A stretch of 64,000 nucleotides of DNA. Source: Caulobacter vibrioides (GTDB taxonomy: Bacteria > Pseudomonadota > Alphaproteobacteria > Caulobacterales > Caulobacteraceae). Of the stretch, positions 35,890 to 45,330 are shown one piece after another. The translations under genes and the position numbers were made by a program. The notes under the pieces were generated by a model. The model was not told where the DNA came from, did no database searches, and worked only from the letters and a program-made list of their open reading frames with translations. The stretch is from assembly GCF_002310375.3 (NCBI RefSeq), contig NZ_CP023315.3, forward strand, positions 4,080,052-4,144,051, given 5' to 3'. Positions within the stretch are counted from its first letter, which is position 1. Each line of letters starts with the position of its first letter.

Positions 35890-36879
35890 ATGACCGCGCT
35901 CTACGACGTCGCCGGCATCGGCAACGCCATTGTCGACGTCATCGCACAATGCGACGACACCTTCCTCGAGCGCGAGGGCCTGGTGAAGGGCTCGATGGCC
36001 CTGATCGATCCGGCGCGCGCCGCCAGCCTTTACGATGTGATGTCGGCGGCGATCGAAGCTTCGGGCGGCAGCGTCGCTAACAGCATGGCCGGCGTCGCCA
36101 GCTTCGGCGGTAAGGCCGCCTATATCGGCAAGGTCGCCGACGACCAGCTGGGCCGCGTTTTCCGCCACGACATGAAGGCGCTCGGCTGTGTGTTCACGAC
36201 CCCGCCGCTGGCCGAGGGCCCAGCGACGGCGCAGTGCCTGATCAACGTCACCCCCGACGCCCAGCGCACCATGTCGACCTATCTGGGCGCCTGTGTGGAG
36301 CTGACGTCCGCCGACGTCGATCCCGAGATCATCGAGGCCGCTCAGTACTCGTATCTGGAAGGCTATCTGTTCGACCCGCCCGAAGCGCGCCGCGCCTTCG
36401 CCAAGGCCGCCGCCCTTTGCCACGGCGCGGGCCGCAAGATCTCGATGACGCTGAGCGACAGCTTCATGGTCGACCGCCATCGGTCGGCGCTGCTGGGCTT
36501 CATCGAAACCCAGTGCGACATCGTCTTCGCCAACGAGAGCGAGGTCTGCTCGCTGTTCGAGACCACCAACTTCGAAGAGGCCGTCAAGGCTCTGGCCGCC
36601 CGGTGCGAGATCGCCGCCGTGACCCGCAGCGAAAAGGGCTCGGTGGTCGCCGCAAACGGGCAGTTGCACGAAATCTCGGCCTACCCCGTGGAAAAAGTCG
36701 TGGACACGACGGGCGCGGGCGACCAATACGCCGCTGGTTTCCTCTTTGGCCTGTCGCAAGGCCGCCCGCTGCCGGTCTGCGGCCAGCTGGGCAGTCTCGC
36801 CGCCGCTGAGGTGATCGACCACTACGGTCCGCGCCCGCAGGTCTCCCTGCGCGAGCTGGCCCAGAAGAACGGACTTTAG
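35890..36879 (+). CDS. Adenosine kinase / PfkB family sugar kinase
   Basis: 329 codons from ATG 35890; earlier in-frame residues have no PfkB value. PfkB (ribokinase) fold: N-terminal [15 protein letters not shown], the [33 protein letters not shown] block, and the C-terminal [20 protein letters not shown] motif with the catalytic Asp. Alphaproteobacterial proteins of this type are annotated adenosine kinase, recovering adenosine as AMP; the substrate is inferred from that. It is followed by hisB after 7 bases, so it leads the histidine operon. Confidence 0.85.
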   Translation: MTALYDVAGIGNAIVDVIAQCDDTFLEREGLVKGSMALIDPARAASLYDVMSAAIEASGGSVANSMAGVASFGGKAAYIGKVADDQLGRVFRHDMKALGCVFTTPPLAEGPATAQCLINVTPDAQRTMSTYLGACVELTSADVDPEIIEAAQYSYLEGYLFDPPEARRAFAKAAALCHGAGRKISMTLSDSFMVDRHRSALLGFIETQCDIVFANESEVCSLFETTNFEEAVKALAARCEIAAVTRSEKGSVVAANGQLHEISAYPVEKVVDTTGAGDQYAAGFLFGLSQGRPLPVCGQLGSLAAAEVIDHYGPRPQVSLRELAQKNGL

Positions 36880-36886
36880 GATTCAG

Positions 36887-37477
36887 ATGGCCCGCACCGC
36901 TGAAGTGGTCCGCGAGACGAAGGAGACCCAGATCCGGGTCTGGATCGATCTCGACGGGACCGGCGTCTCGACGATCTCCACCGGCATTGGTTTCTACGAC
37001 CATATGCTGGAGAGCTTCGCGCGCCATGGCGGCTTCGACCTGAAGGTCGAGACCAAGGGCGACCTGCATATCGACATGCACCACACGGTCGAGGACACCG
37101 GCATCGTGCTGGGCCAGGCGATCCACAAGGCGCTGGACGGCTTCAAGGGCATCCGGCGCTTCGGCTCGGCCTATATCCCGATGGACGAGACCCTGACCCG
37201 CTGCGCCATCGACCTGTCGAACCGGCCGTATCTGATCTGGAAGGTCGAGTTCAAGCGGCCCAAGGTCGGCGAGATGGACACCGAGCTCTTCAAGGAGTTC
37301 CACCACGCGTTCGCGATGAACAGCGGGGCGTGCGTCCATCTGGAGACCCTGTACGGCGACAACACCCACCATGTCGCCGAAAGCGGCTTCAAGGCCCTGG
37401 CCCGGGCGCTGCGTCAGGCGGTCGAGATCGACCCCAAGACCGGCGGTCAGGCTCCGTCCACCAAGGGCGTGCTGTAG
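36887..37477 (+). CDS. hisB: Imidazoleglycerol-phosphate dehydratase
   Basis: 196 codons from ATG 36887. Makes imidazole-acetol phosphate in histidine synthesis. Duplicated Mn-binding motifs are present: [20 protein letters not shown] with [17 protein letters not shown] His cluster (HMHHTVED), and the second set EFHHAFAMN and [17 protein letters not shown]. This is the monofunctional form, without the N-terminal phosphatase of E. coli HisB. Lies 7 bases after the adenosine kinase gene and 12 before hisH. Confidence 0.96.
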   Translation: MARTAEVVRETKETQIRVWIDLDGTGVSTISTGIGFYDHMLESFARHGGFDLKVETKGDLHIDMHHTVEDTGIVLGQAIHKALDGFKGIRRFGSAYIPMDETLTRCAIDLSNRPYLIWKVEFKRPKVGEMDTELFKEFHHAFAMNSGACVHLETLYGDNTHHVAESGFKALARALRQAVEIDPKTGGQAPSTKGVL

Positions 37478-37489
37478 GAACCTGATTTC

Positions 37490-38131
37490 ATGCAGACCGT
37501 CGCCCTGATCGATTACGGGTCGGGCAACCTGCGTTCGGCCGAGAAGGCCCTGCGCGAGGCGGCCCGCCGCCGCGCGCTCGACGCCGACATCGTTGTCACC
37601 GCAGATCCCGACCTTGTCGCCAAGGCCGATCGCGTCTTCCTGCCCGGCGTCGGGGCGTTCGCCTCGTGCCGCGCGGGTCTGGACGCCACTGGCGTCTATG
37701 AGGCGATGAACCAGGCCGTCCACGGCCGGGGCGTGCCGTTCATGGGCATCTGCGTCGGCCACCAACTCCTGGCCACAGAGGGCCTGGAGTTCGGCGTCAC
37801 GCCGGGCCTGGACTGGATCCAGGGTCAGGTGACGAGGCTCGAACCCAACGATCCGTCGCTGACCATCCCGCACATGGGCTGGAACGCGATCAGCTTCACG
37901 CGCGCTCATGCCCTGTTCGCGGGCATCGAGGACGGCGCCCACATGTATTTCGCCAACTCATTCGCCCTGACCCCTTCCGATATGGAAGATGTCGTCGCGA
38001 CCGCCGACCACGGCGGACCGTTCACGGCCGCTGTGGCCAGGGACAATGTCGCAGGCGTACAGTTCCACCCCGAAAAATCACAAGCTTCAGGGCTCGCCCT
38101 GCTCGCCAACTTCCTGGAATGGCGCCCATGA
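37490..38131 (+). CDS. hisH: Imidazole glycerol phosphate synthase, glutaminase subunit
   Basis: 213 codons from ATG 37490. Supplies ammonia from glutamine to HisF. Class I glutamine amidotransferase triad: catalytic Cys in PFMGICVGHQLLA, then His and Glu in VQFHPEKSQASG near the end, with the oxyanion region LPGVGAF near residue 50. Stop overlaps the hisA start as ATGA (38128-38131), consistent with coupled translation in the hisB-H-A-F-E operon. Confidence 0.96.
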   Translation: MQTVALIDYGSGNLRSAEKALREAARRRALDADIVVTADPDLVAKADRVFLPGVGAFASCRAGLDATGVYEAMNQAVHGRGVPFMGICVGHQLLATEGLEFGVTPGLDWIQGQVTRLEPNDPSLTIPHMGWNAISFTRAHALFAGIEDGAHMYFANSFALTPSDMEDVVATADHGGPFTAAVARDNVAGVQFHPEKSQASGLALLANFLEWRP

Positions 38132-38853
38132 TCCTCTATCCCGCCATCGACCTGAAGGACGGCCAGTGCGTGCGCCTGCTGCATGGCGACATGGACAAGG
38201 CCACGGTCTTCAACACCTCGCCGGCCGACCAGGCCCATCGCTTCGTCAAGGACGGCTTCTCGTGGCTGCACGTCGTTGATCTGAACGGCGCCATCGAGGG
38301 CAAGTCGATCAACACCGCCGCCGTCGAACAGATCCTGGAGTCGATCTCGATCCCGGTGCAGCTGGGCGGCGGCATCCGCACGCTGGAAGGCGTCGAGGCC
38401 TGGATCGAAGCCGGCGTCTCGCGCGTCATCCTGGGCACCGTGGCCGTGCACGATCCCGAACTGGTCAAGAAGGCCGCGCGCCTGTGGCCCGAGCAGATCG
38501 CCGTGGCGGTCGACGTCCGGGACGGCAAGGTCGCGGTCGACGGCTGGACGGGCCTGTCGGACATCGACGCCATCTCGCTGGGCAAGCGCTTTGAGGACGC
38601 GGGCGTTGCGGCCCTGATCGTCACCGACATCAGCCGCGACGGCGCCCTGACCGGCGTCAATGTCGAGGGCGTGGGCGAGCTGGCCGACGCCGTCTCGATC
38701 CCCGTCATCGCCTCGGGCGGCGTCGCGGCGGTCGCGGACATCGAGCGCCTGAAGGCCCGCAAGGGCGTCGAGATCGCCGGCGCGATCCTGGGTCGTTCGC
38801 TCTACGCCGGCACGATCAAGCCGTCCGAAGCCCTGATCGCGGCGGCCGCCTGA
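38128..38853 (+). CDS. hisA: Phosphoribosylformimino-5-aminoimidazole carboxamide ribotide isomerase
   Basis: 241 codons from ATG 38128, the start beginning at the conserved [12 protein letters not shown] strand (an ATG three codons earlier at 38119 is less likely). TIM-barrel sugar isomerase: catalytic Asp in [15 protein letters not shown] and the second catalytic Asp in [14 protein letters not shown], phosphate loops [11 protein letters not shown] and PVIASGGVA. Its stop overlaps hisF by one base (TGATG). Confidence 0.96.
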   Translation: MILYPAIDLKDGQCVRLLHGDMDKATVFNTSPADQAHRFVKDGFSWLHVVDLNGAIEGKSINTAAVEQILESISIPVQLGGGIRTLEGVEAWIEAGVSRVILGTVAVHDPELVKKAARLWPEQIAVAVDVRDGKVAVDGWTGLSDIDAISLGKRFEDAGVAALIVTDISRDGALTGVNVEGVGELADAVSIPVIASGGVAAVADIERLKARKGVEIAGAILGRSLYAGTIKPSEALIAAAA

Positions 38854-39635
38854 TGCTGAAGACCCGGATCATTCCCTGCCTCGACGTGAAGGACGGGCGG
38901 GTGGTGAAGGGGGTCAACTTCGTCTCCCTGCGCGACGCCGGCGATCCGGTGGAGCAGGCCCGCGCCTATGACGCCGCCGGCGCCGACGAGCTGATGTTCC
39001 TGGACATCACCGCCTCCAGCGAGGGGCGCGGCCTGATCCTGGACGTCATCTCGCGCACCGCCGAGGTCTGTTTTATGCCCGTCTCTGTCGGCGGCGGCGT
39101 GCGGCAGGTGTCGGACATGCGCCGCCTTCTGCTGGCCGGCGCCGACAAGGTCTCGGTCAACACCGCCGCCGTCGAGAACCCCGACCTGATCGCCGGCGGC
39201 GCCGACGCTTTTGGGTCCCAGTGCGTGGTCGTGGCCATCGACGCCAAGGCGCGCGAGGACGGCTCGGGCTGGAACGTCTGGACCTATGGCGGCCGCAAGG
39301 ACACCGGGATCGACGTGGTCGAATGGGCCGCCAAGGTGGTCGAGCGCGGCGCGGGCGAGATCCTGCTGACCTCGATGGACCGCGACGGGGCCAAGATCGG
39401 CTACGACATCCCGCTGCTGAAGGCTGTGACGGGCGCGGTGAACGTGCCGGTGATCGCCTCGGGCGGGGCCGGCAAGACTGAGCATCTGATCGAAGCCGCG
39501 CGCGAGGGCCACGCCGCCGCCGTGCTGGCCGCCTCGATCTTCCACTTCGGCGAAATCTCGATCGGCGAGGCCAAGCAGGCCATGGCCGACGCCGGCATCC
39601 CCGTGCGCCTCGACGCTCTGAAGGGCGCCGCATGA
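38853..39635 (+). CDS. hisF: Imidazole glycerol phosphate synthase, cyclase subunit
   Basis: 260 codons from ATG 38853. Cyclises PRFAR to ImGP using ammonia from HisH through a barrel. Marks: [19 protein letters not shown] with the catalytic Asp, [35 protein letters not shown] (second catalytic Asp) and [14 protein letters not shown]. The stop overlaps hisE (ATGA). Confidence 0.97.
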   Translation: MLKTRIIPCLDVKDGRVVKGVNFVSLRDAGDPVEQARAYDAAGADELMFLDITASSEGRGLILDVISRTAEVCFMPVSVGGGVRQVSDMRRLLLAGADKVSVNTAAVENPDLIAGGADAFGSQCVVVAIDAKAREDGSGWNVWTYGGRKDTGIDVVEWAAKVVERGAGEILLTSMDRDGAKIGYDIPLLKAVTGAVNVPVIASGGAGKTEHLIEAAREGHAAAVLAASIFHFGEISIGEAKQAMADAGIPVRLDALKGAA

Positions 39636-39958
39636 GCCAGCGCCTGACCGATGTGCTGCAACGCCTGGCCGCGACCATCGAGGCCCGCAAGGGCGGCGAT
39701 CCGTCGGTGTCCTATACGGCCAAGCTGCTGAACGACCCGGCCCTAGCGGCCAAGAAGCTGGGCGAGGAAGCCGTCGAGACGGTGATCGCCGCTGTTGCGC
39801 AGGGTCCGGACGCGCTGGCCGCCGAAAGCGCCGACCTGCTCTACCACTGGCTGGCCCTGATGGCCGCCTCGGGCGTCTCGCTGGACGCCGTGGCCGAGAA
39901 GCTGGAGGCCCGCGAGGGCACATCCGGCATCGCCGAGAAGGCTTCCAGAAAGTCCTAA
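39632..39958 (+). CDS. hisE: Phosphoribosyl-ATP pyrophosphatase
   Basis: 108 codons from ATG 39632. Hydrolyses PR-ATP to PR-AMP, step 2 of histidine synthesis. MazG-like all-alpha fold with the Glu-rich metal helices: [34 protein letters not shown] and [17 protein letters not shown]. This is the separate enzyme; HisI (cyclohydrolase) is not in this window. Last gene of the operon, followed by a CATCCCGG-family repeat. Confidence 0.95.
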   Translation: MSQRLTDVLQRLAATIEARKGGDPSVSYTAKLLNDPALAAKKLGEEAVETVIAAVAQGPDALAAESADLLYHWLALMAASGVSLDAVAEKLEAREGTSGIAEKASRKS

Positions 39959-39970
39959 ATCACAAACCTC

Positions 39971-40081
39971 GTGTCATCCCGGCCAAAGCGTAGCGTAGAG
40001 CCGGGACCCAGGGGGTGAAAGAGCGCGGCGCTTGTGGCCCCTGGGTCCCGGATAGCCTCTACGAGGCTTCCGGGATGACAC
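39971..40081. repeat. CATCCCGG-family palindromic repeat, copy 2
   Basis: GTGTCATCCCGG at the left end is exactly mirrored by CCGGGATGACAC at the right. Inside are GGGACCCAGGGG and the complementary CCCCTGGGTCCC, so the whole element folds into a long hairpin. It lies between the converging hisE and Smr genes. Confidence 0.75.
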
Positions 40082-40099
40082 GGATTTAGTGGTGTTGAA

Positions 40100-40669
40100 C
40101 TAAACCCGCCGCTTCAGCGCCACGTACAGCGCTCCCTCGCCGCCGTGGCGGCGATCGGCGGTGGAAACGCCGGCGACCATCTCGCGCAACGACGGGTCGG
40201 TCAGCCATTCGGGCGTGCGGCTCCGCAAGACCCCCTGCCCGATCCGGCCCTTGCCGGTGATCACCAGCACCGCCCGATGCCCCTGGCTGAACGAGCGGCG
40301 GATGAAGGCCTCCAGCGTCGCGCGGGCCTGGTCCTGATCCAGGCCGTGCATATCGAGCCGCGCGCCGATCGGGTCGCGCTCCTTGACGATCCGTAGCTTG
40401 CGATTGGGCTCGATGTGGCCGGCGGGGTTCTTCAGCGGCTTGGGCGCGGCCGGTTTCAGGTCCTCGGGATGCAGCCGCAGCGGCGCGATGGAGGCCAGAC
40501 GTGTCGGCGGCTCGACCGGCAGGGTGGTGTCGGCCTTCAGCGACGGTCGGATCCGCGCCTTGCTGCGCATCTTCTCGGGTTTGACCGGCGCGCGCGGGGT
40601 CACGGTCGAGGCGACCAGCCGCCAGAGGCGCTTGTCATCGTCGGGTCCGGGCGGCGGCTTCTTGCTCAC
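40100..40669 (-). CDS. Smr domain protein
   Basis: 189 codons from a GTG at 40669, one base after the mltA stop codon, so it is cotranscribed with mltA. The N-terminal half is a basic, Pro-rich region of low complexity. The C-terminal 85 residues are a small MutS-related (Smr) domain: LDMHGLDQDQARATLEAFIRR, VLVITGKGRIGQGVLRSRTPEWL, and HGGEGALYVALKRR, with the LDxHG and TGKG motifs typical of Smr nucleases. Could nick DNA or cut mRNA; the specific role is unknown. Confidence 0.9.
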   Translation of the reverse strand: MSKKPPPGPDDDKRLWRLVASTVTPRAPVKPEKMRSKARIRPSLKADTTLPVEPPTRLASIAPLRLHPEDLKPAAPKPLKNPAGHIEPNRKLRIVKERDPIGARLDMHGLDQDQARATLEAFIRRSFSQGHRAVLVITGKGRIGQGVLRSRTPEWLTDPSLREMVAGVSTADRRHGGEGALYVALKRRV

Positions 40670-40670
40670 G

Positions 40671-41858
40671 CTAAGGGTTCGGCGTCAGCCGATAGAGACG
40701 CAGGGTGTGGCGGACCCGGCCGGCCTCCACGCCGGCGGCGGCGCCCGAGCCGATGTAAAGGTCAGCCCGCACCTCGCCCTTGATCGCCCCGCCGGTGTCC
40801 AGCGCCGTCACCGCGCGGCGATAGGTCGGAAACGCGCCGGCCAGTTTCGGAGCCGCGGCGTCCAGCCAGTAGAAGCCGCCATAGGCGTGGTGGCTCGGAT
40901 CAACGGCGATCGCCCGGCCCGGCGGCAGAGCAACGCCGGCCGCGCCGGCGGGCTCGTTGCCATCATCTGGAACCGTGCGGAAAAACACATAGCGCGGGTT
41001 CAGGCGCATGATCGCGTCGGCCTCGGGGCCGCGATGTTCTGCCAGCCAGGTCCGGATAGACTCGGCCGAGGTATTGTTGTCGGGGAGCAGGCCCTTGTCG
41101 CGCATGGCGATGGCGACGCCCACGAACGGCTTGCCGTTGGTGCCGGCGAAAACCGCGCGCACCCGGCGACCGTCCGGCAATACCAGGACACCCGATCCCT
41201 GGATCTGCAGGAAGAACAGCTCCTCGGGCCGCATCCAGGCCAGGGGCTTGTCGGTTGGGACCGCCTCGATCTCGGCGCGATCAGGATAGGGGACGAAGGT
41301 CGAGCCCTCGACGTGGCCCGTGATCTTCTTGCCGATCAGGGCGGGCTCGAAGGGGCCCAGATCCAGCACCACCAGGTCAGCGGGCAGGCCGCGCAGGGGC
41401 GCGCTGAATTCGGCGTTGCGCGACATGCGCGCCTCGTATTGGGGCGCGAAATAGGCGGTGAGCAGACCATCCGCGCCCGCACCGTCGCCACCGACGGGCT
41501 CCAGCCGGAAGTTCGCTTCGATAAAAGAACGGGCGCCCGGCCCCGTCACAGCCTTGGCCGCCTTGGCCAGACCGCACACCCGAGCCAGCGCCGGATCCTT
41601 GGCCACGCCGCAACCAACGCGGAAGGCGTTCAGCGCCGCCAGATGGTCCTCTTCAGCCCAGCCCGTCAGGCTCGCAAAGGACAGCGCGATGGGCGCTGGG
41701 CCTTGCGGAACGGGCGCCGCAGCGGGCGGGGGGACAGGCGACGGCGCCGGGGCGGGCGTCGAGACCGTCGGTGGCTCGACAGGCGTACTGGCGCACGCGC
41801 TGAGAAGCAGCGCCGCCAGGGCCAGCGGCGCCAGAGAAGAATAGGACGGGCGGTTCAT
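40671..41858 (-). CDS. mltA: Membrane-bound lytic murein transglycosylase A
   Basis: 395 codons from ATG 41858. Lipoprotein (lipobox LLSAC, Cys22) that cleaves glycan strands of peptidoglycan. A Pro-rich linker (residues about 23-58) precedes the MltA domain (residues about 100-300: FFLQIQGSGVLVLPDGRRVRAVFAGTNGKPFVGVA, EADAIMRLNPRYVFFR) and the 3D barrel domain with the catalytic Asp triad region (ALDTGGAIKGEVRADLYIGSG). Its ATG overlaps the stop of the Tim44-like gene (TAATG), so both are in one operon with the Smr gene. Confidence 0.92.
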   Translation of the reverse strand: MNRPSYSSLAPLALAALLLSACASTPVEPPTVSTPAPAPSPVPPPAAAPVPQGPAPIALSFASLTGWAEEDHLAALNAFRVGCGVAKDPALARVCGLAKAAKAVTGPGARSFIEANFRLEPVGGDGAGADGLLTAYFAPQYEARMSRNAEFSAPLRGLPADLVVLDLGPFEPALIGKKITGHVEGSTFVPYPDRAEIEAVPTDKPLAWMRPEELFFLQIQGSGVLVLPDGRRVRAVFAGTNGKPFVGVAIAMRDKGLLPDNNTSAESIRTWLAEHRGPEADAIMRLNPRYVFFRTVPDDGNEPAGAAGVALPPGRAIAVDPSHHAYGGFYWLDAAAPKLAGAFPTYRRAVTALDTGGAIKGEVRADLYIGSGAAAGVEAGRVRHTLRLYRLTPNP

Positions 41859-42445
41859 TAGGCCTCGGCGGCGGCCACGAACGATAGATTCCAGTTCGGA
41901 TCGGTGCTCTTGACCTCACGCTCGAAGGTCCACAGTTCGGCGGTGCGACGATCATCAACGCCCTCGCCGCGCTCGTCCTTGGTGCGGGTGCGAACCTCGG
42001 CCAGGATCCGCACCACGGCCTTGGCGGTGTCGCCGACCACATCGATGCGCTCCAGGTCAACGCGCGGCGAGGTGAGGAACTCGACCCTCTCGCTTCGACC
42101 GGCTGTTTCGCGGGCGACCATGGCGCGCTCGAAATTGTCCATCACATCGGGGGCCAGCAACGGCTTGAGCGTCTCGCGATCGCCTTCGGCGTAGGCCTTG
42201 ACGATCTGCTCATAGGCGGCGCGGGCGCCGGTCAGGAACCGGGCCGGGTCGAAGTCGGGTTGGCGCGCCTTCAGCGTCGCGACGCCTTCGGATTGCAAAA
42301 TCTGATCGACGGGCGCGGACGCGGCGCCCGGCGTGGCGGTTACGGCGACATCCTCGGGTTGCCTACCCACGCGACGGCCGAGGGTCGCGTACAGTTGGTA
42401 GAGGACGATGGCGGCCACGGCGGCAAGGAACAGGATCTGGAACAC
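41858..42445 (-). CDS. Tim44/TimA-like membrane-associated protein
   Basis: 195 codons from GTG 42445, chosen because it begins right at the hydrophobic N-terminal anchor (FQILFLAAVAAIVLYQLYATLGRR); the longer form from 42562 adds a non-family peptide, but the ribosome site for the GTG is weak. The C-terminal 110 residues are a Tim44-like fold: FDPARFLTGARAAYEQIVKAYAEGDRETLKPLLAPDVMDNFERAM, then RVDLERIDVVGDTAKAVVRILAEVRT, and WTFEREVKSTDPNWNLSFV. Divergent from secB, a preprotein chaperone, which together with the mitochondrial Tim44 analogy suggests an export-linked role, unproven. Confidence 0.82.
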   Translation of the reverse strand: MFQILFLAAVAAIVLYQLYATLGRRVGRQPEDVAVTATPGAASAPVDQILQSEGVATLKARQPDFDPARFLTGARAAYEQIVKAYAEGDRETLKPLLAPDVMDNFERAMVARETAGRSERVEFLTSPRVDLERIDVVGDTAKAVVRILAEVRTRTKDERGEGVDDRRTAELWTFEREVKSTDPNWNLSFVAAAEA

Positions 42446-42605
42446 GACGGGGTCCGGCAGCGGGCTTGGGGCCCTGGAGATGATCTCTATATAGGTGAGG
42501 CAAGTTCGCCCGTCAGGCGCCCAGCGTTGCGCCAGACCATCCCTCATGGTAGCAGCGCCCACCTTTCTTTAGGCGTTCTAGCCGCCGATTACGGATTTTA
42601 TCCTA

Positions 42606-43100
42606 ATGACCGACACCACCGCCCCCGAGGCGACCCCGGAAGGCGCCGAGGCCGGCCAAGCGGGCATCCGCATCCTGGCCCAGTTCGTTCGCGACTTCTC
42701 GTTCGAGAATCCGCTGGCCCCCGACGCGCTGCGCGCCGGCGCCGCTCAACCGGCGATCGACATGGGCGTTGAGATGAACGCGCGCGGTCGCGCGGACGGC
42801 CTGTTCGAAGTGGACCTGAAGCTGTCGGCCCGCGCCGAGCGCGAAGGCCAGGCGGTGTTCCACGTTGAGGTGGTCTATGGCGGCCTGTTCCACATCGTCG
42901 GCATCCCCGAGGAGGACCTGGAGCCGGTGCTGCTGATCGAGTGCCCGCGCTTCCTGTTCCCGTACGCTCGTCGTCTGATCTCGGACGTGACGGCCGAAGG
43001 CGGCTTCCCGCCCTTCCTGATCGACCCGATCGACTTCGCCGGCGTCTACGCCGCGCGCAAGGCCCAGGCCGAAGCCGGCGGCGTGGTCGGCAACGCGTAA
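42606..43100 (+). CDS. secB: Protein-export chaperone SecB
   Basis: 164 codons from ATG 42606. Holds preproteins unfolded and hands them to SecA. The fold marks are [58 protein letters not shown], and the highly conserved [40 protein letters not shown] block, with SecA-binding acidic positions. Length typical. Followed by an intrinsic terminator and a CATCCCGG-family repeat, then cenR on the opposite strand. Confidence 0.96.
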   Translation: MTDTTAPEATPEGAEAGQAGIRILAQFVRDFSFENPLAPDALRAGAAQPAIDMGVEMNARGRADGLFEVDLKLSARAEREGQAVFHVEVVYGGLFHIVGIPEEDLEPVLLIECPRFLFPYARRLISDVTAEGGFPPFLIDPIDFAGVYAARKAQAEAGGVVGNA

Positions 43101-43121
43101 GTCAGGCCGAAGTGGTTTTGG

Positions 43122-43158
43122 AAAAGGGCTCGGCCGCTAGGTCGGGCCCTTTTTCTTT
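43122..43158 (+). terminator. Intrinsic terminator of secB
   Basis: AAAAGGGCTCGGCC-GCTA-GGTCGGGCCCTTTTTCTTT: a GC-rich stem (with G-U pairs) flanked by an A-run before and a T-run after. It is 21 bases past the secB stop. The A-run on the left means it could also act on the opposite strand. Confidence 0.7.
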
Positions 43159-43173
43159 GGGCTACCAAACATC

Positions 43174-43278
43174 TGTCATCCCGGGCGGCGTCGCCGACCC
43201 GGGACCCAGGGGGCGCCAAAGCGCTGTGCCTGCCGCCCCTGGGTCCCGGCTCTCCGCTGCGCTGCGGCCGGGATGACA
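43174..43278. repeat. CATCCCGG-family palindromic repeat, copy 3
   Basis: TGTCATCCCGG at the left is mirrored by CCGGGATGACA at the right, with GGGACCCAGGGGG and CCCCTGGGTCCC inside. Same family as 39971-40081 (about 110 bases, the same internal pair). It lies between converging secB and cenR, just after the secB terminator. Confidence 0.75.
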
Positions 43279-43299
43279 CGACATTTTTGGCTCTTAAGC

Positions 43300-43986
43300 C
43301 TAAGGCTGCAGGCGGTAGCCGCCCATCTCGGTGATCAGGATCCGCGCCACGGCCGGATCAGGCTCGATCTTCTGGCGCAGGCGATAGACGTGGGTTTCCA
43401 GCGTGTGGGTCGTGACCCCGGCGTTGTAGCCCCAGACCTCGGTCAGCAGCTCATCGCGCGAGACGGGCTTGGAGCCGGCGCGATAGAGGTACTTGAGGAT
43501 GTTGGTTTCCTTTTCGGTCAGCCGCACCTTCTTCTGCTTCTCGTCGACCAGGAGCTTGGCCGAGGGGCGGAATTCGTACGGACCGATGCGGAACAGAGCG
43601 TCTTCCGAGGCTTCGTAGCTGCGCAGCTGAGCGCGGATACGGGCCAGCAGAACGCCGAAGCGGAACGGCTTGGTGACATAGTCGTTGGCGCCGGATTCCA
43701 GGCCAAGGATCGTATCACTGTCGCTGGCGGCCGCCGTGAGCATGATCACCGGCGCGGTCACGCCGTTCTTGCGCATCAGCCGGCAGGCCTCGCGGCCGTC
43801 CATGTCGGGTAGGTCCACGTCCAGCAGGATCAGGTCGGGCTTGAGCTCGCGCGACAGCTTCACGCCCTCGCCCGCGCTCGAGGCCTCGTTGACCGCGAAC
43901 TCTTCATGCAGGGCCAACTGTTCCGCCAGCGCGCCGCGCAGGTCGTCGTCGTCGTCGATCAGAAGAAGCGTCTTGCGTTGCGCCAT
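43300..43986 (-). CDS. cenR: OmpR-family response regulator CenR
   Basis: 228 codons from ATG 43986; ATG 43998 is an alternative. Receiver domain with phosphoacceptor D56 in DLILLDVDLPDMDG, acidic pocket DDDDD at 11-15, Thr in MLTAAASDS and K106 in YVTKPF; then a winged-helix DNA-binding domain (residues about 125-228: VRLTEKETNILKYLYRAG, VWGYNAGVTTHTLETHVYRLRQKIE). Its position eight genes from parB and its sequence match C. crescentus CenR, an essential envelope regulator paired with the kinase CenK, which is encoded elsewhere. The match is from memory of gene order. Confidence 0.88.
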   Translation of the reverse strand: MAQRKTLLLIDDDDDLRGALAEQLALHEEFAVNEASSAGEGVKLSRELKPDLILLDVDLPDMDGREACRLMRKNGVTAPVIMLTAAASDSDTILGLESGANDYVTKPFRFGVLLARIRAQLRSYEASEDALFRIGPYEFRPSAKLLVDEKQKKVRLTEKETNILKYLYRAGSKPVSRDELLTEVWGYNAGVTTHTLETHVYRLRQKIEPDPAVARILITEMGGYRLQP

Positions 43987-44059
43987 AAGCCGGAACATGC
44001 ACCGCTGCGCCCCCCGGGGACAACCCCGCGCGCGGCCTTAAGTCGAGGAGTCGCCGCTT

Positions 44060-44569
44060 ATGCTGTTTCGAGCCCATGCCGACGGCCGTTTTGAGCTGGA
44101 TGGACGCGTGGTGCGCTGCGCGCTGGGCAAGGCCGGCGTGATCGCCGCCGCCGAGAAACGCGAAGGCGACAATAAAAGCCCGCTCGGCGTCTGGGCGATG
44201 CGCGAGGTCTGGTATCGACCGGATGTCTACCCCCAAGGTCCGAACACCGCCCTGCCCGTTCGAGCGACCCGACCCGAAGACGGCTGGTGCGACGCCCCGG
44301 GCGATCCGAACTACAACCTGCCGGTCACCCTCCCCTATCCCGCCAGCGCCGAGCAGATGTGGCGCGACGACGCCGTCTACGACCTCGTGGTGATCCTCGG
44401 CCACAATGACACTCCGCCCGTGCCGGGCATGGGATCTGCGATCTTCATGCACCTGGCGCGGGAGGGCTATCTCGGCACCGAGGGCTGCGTGGCCCTGGCG
44501 CGCGCGGATATCGAGGCGGTTCTGGCGGCGGCCCAGCCGGGTGACGCGGTCGAGATCAGCGCGGACTAG
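44060..44569 (+). CDS. YkuD-type L,D-transpeptidase family protein
   Basis: 169 codons from ATG 44060. L,D-transpeptidase fold with the catalytic motif split as GHNDTPPVPGMGSAIFMHLAREGYLGTEGCVALARADI: the conserved H in FMH and the nucleophile Cys in EGCVA. It belongs to the short single-domain type without a signal peptide that I can see, so it may act in the cytoplasm or be exported by another route; could link meso-DAP in peptidoglycan. Converges on the YggS-type gene 23 bases away. Confidence 0.85.
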   Translation: MLFRAHADGRFELDGRVVRCALGKAGVIAAAEKREGDNKSPLGVWAMREVWYRPDVYPQGPNTALPVRATRPEDGWCDAPGDPNYNLPVTLPYPASAEQMWRDDAVYDLVVILGHNDTPPVPGMGSAIFMHLAREGYLGTEGCVALARADIEAVLAAAQPGDAVEISAD

Positions 44570-44592
44570 AACCACTTCGCTCGAAAAACGCC

Positions 44593-45246
44593 CTAGCCGT
44601 AGTTGCGACTTCCAAACAGCGCCGATCCCACCCGCACCGAGGTTGCGCCCTGTGCGATGGCGATCTCGAAGTCGTCGCTCATCCCCATGGACAGACTGTT
44701 GAGGCCGTTGCGCGCGGCGATGGCGCACAGCTTGGCGAAATGCGGCGCAGGGTCCTGGTCAAAGGGCGGAATACACATCAGCCCCTCGATCGCCAGGCCA
44801 TAGCTCCCCCGGCACGCGGCGATGAAGGCGTCGGAGTCGTCTGGCGCGACGCCGGCCTTCTGAGGCTCCTCGCCGACATTGACCTGCACGTAGAGGCGCG
44901 GCGCCTTGCCCGCGCGCTGGACCTCGTCGGCCAGAACGCGCGCCAACTTCTCGCGGTCGAGCGTTTCGATGACATCGAAGAAGCCGACCGCCTCGCGCGC
45001 CTTGTTGGTCTGCAGAGGACCGATCAGGCGCAGCTCCAGGCCTTCGCGACGGTCGCCCCAGCGCTCCATGGCCTCCTGAACCCGGTTCTCGCCAAACACT
45101 TTCTGTCCCGCGTCGAGGACGGGCGCGATATGCTCCCAAGGCTGGGTCTTGGACACCGCCACCAAGGTCACGCTTCCCGCCGGACGACCGGCGAGAGCCT
45201 CGGCGGCGGCGATACGGGCGCGGATCTCGACGAGCGCTTGCGACAT
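44593..45246 (-). CDS. YggS/PLPBP family pyridoxal-phosphate homeostasis protein
   Basis: 217 codons from ATG 45246. TIM-barrel PLP-binding protein of the alanine-racemase fold type III that buffers PLP in the cell. PLP lysine in LVAVSKTQPW, then FGENRVQEAMERW, LRLIGPLQTNKAREAV, LYVQVNVGEEPQKAGV, GLMCIPPFD and LSMGMSDDFEIAIAQGATSVRVGSALFG, the family signature. It lacks the dimer domain of alanine racemase. Divergent from the ThiE-like gene. Confidence 0.93.
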   Translation of the reverse strand: MSQALVEIRARIAAAEALAGRPAGSVTLVAVSKTQPWEHIAPVLDAGQKVFGENRVQEAMERWGDRREGLELRLIGPLQTNKAREAVGFFDVIETLDREKLARVLADEVQRAGKAPRLYVQVNVGEEPQKAGVAPDDSDAFIAACRGSYGLAIEGLMCIPPFDQDPAPHFAKLCAIAARNGLNSLSMGMSDDFEIAIAQGATSVRVGSALFGSRNYG

Positions 45247-45330
45247 GGGGGTCGTGCCTTGGACGGTGAGAACGAACTGGAAGCCCTGTCTAGTGCGGCC
45301 TCGGCTTTCGCGCCACGGATCGTGCGCGGG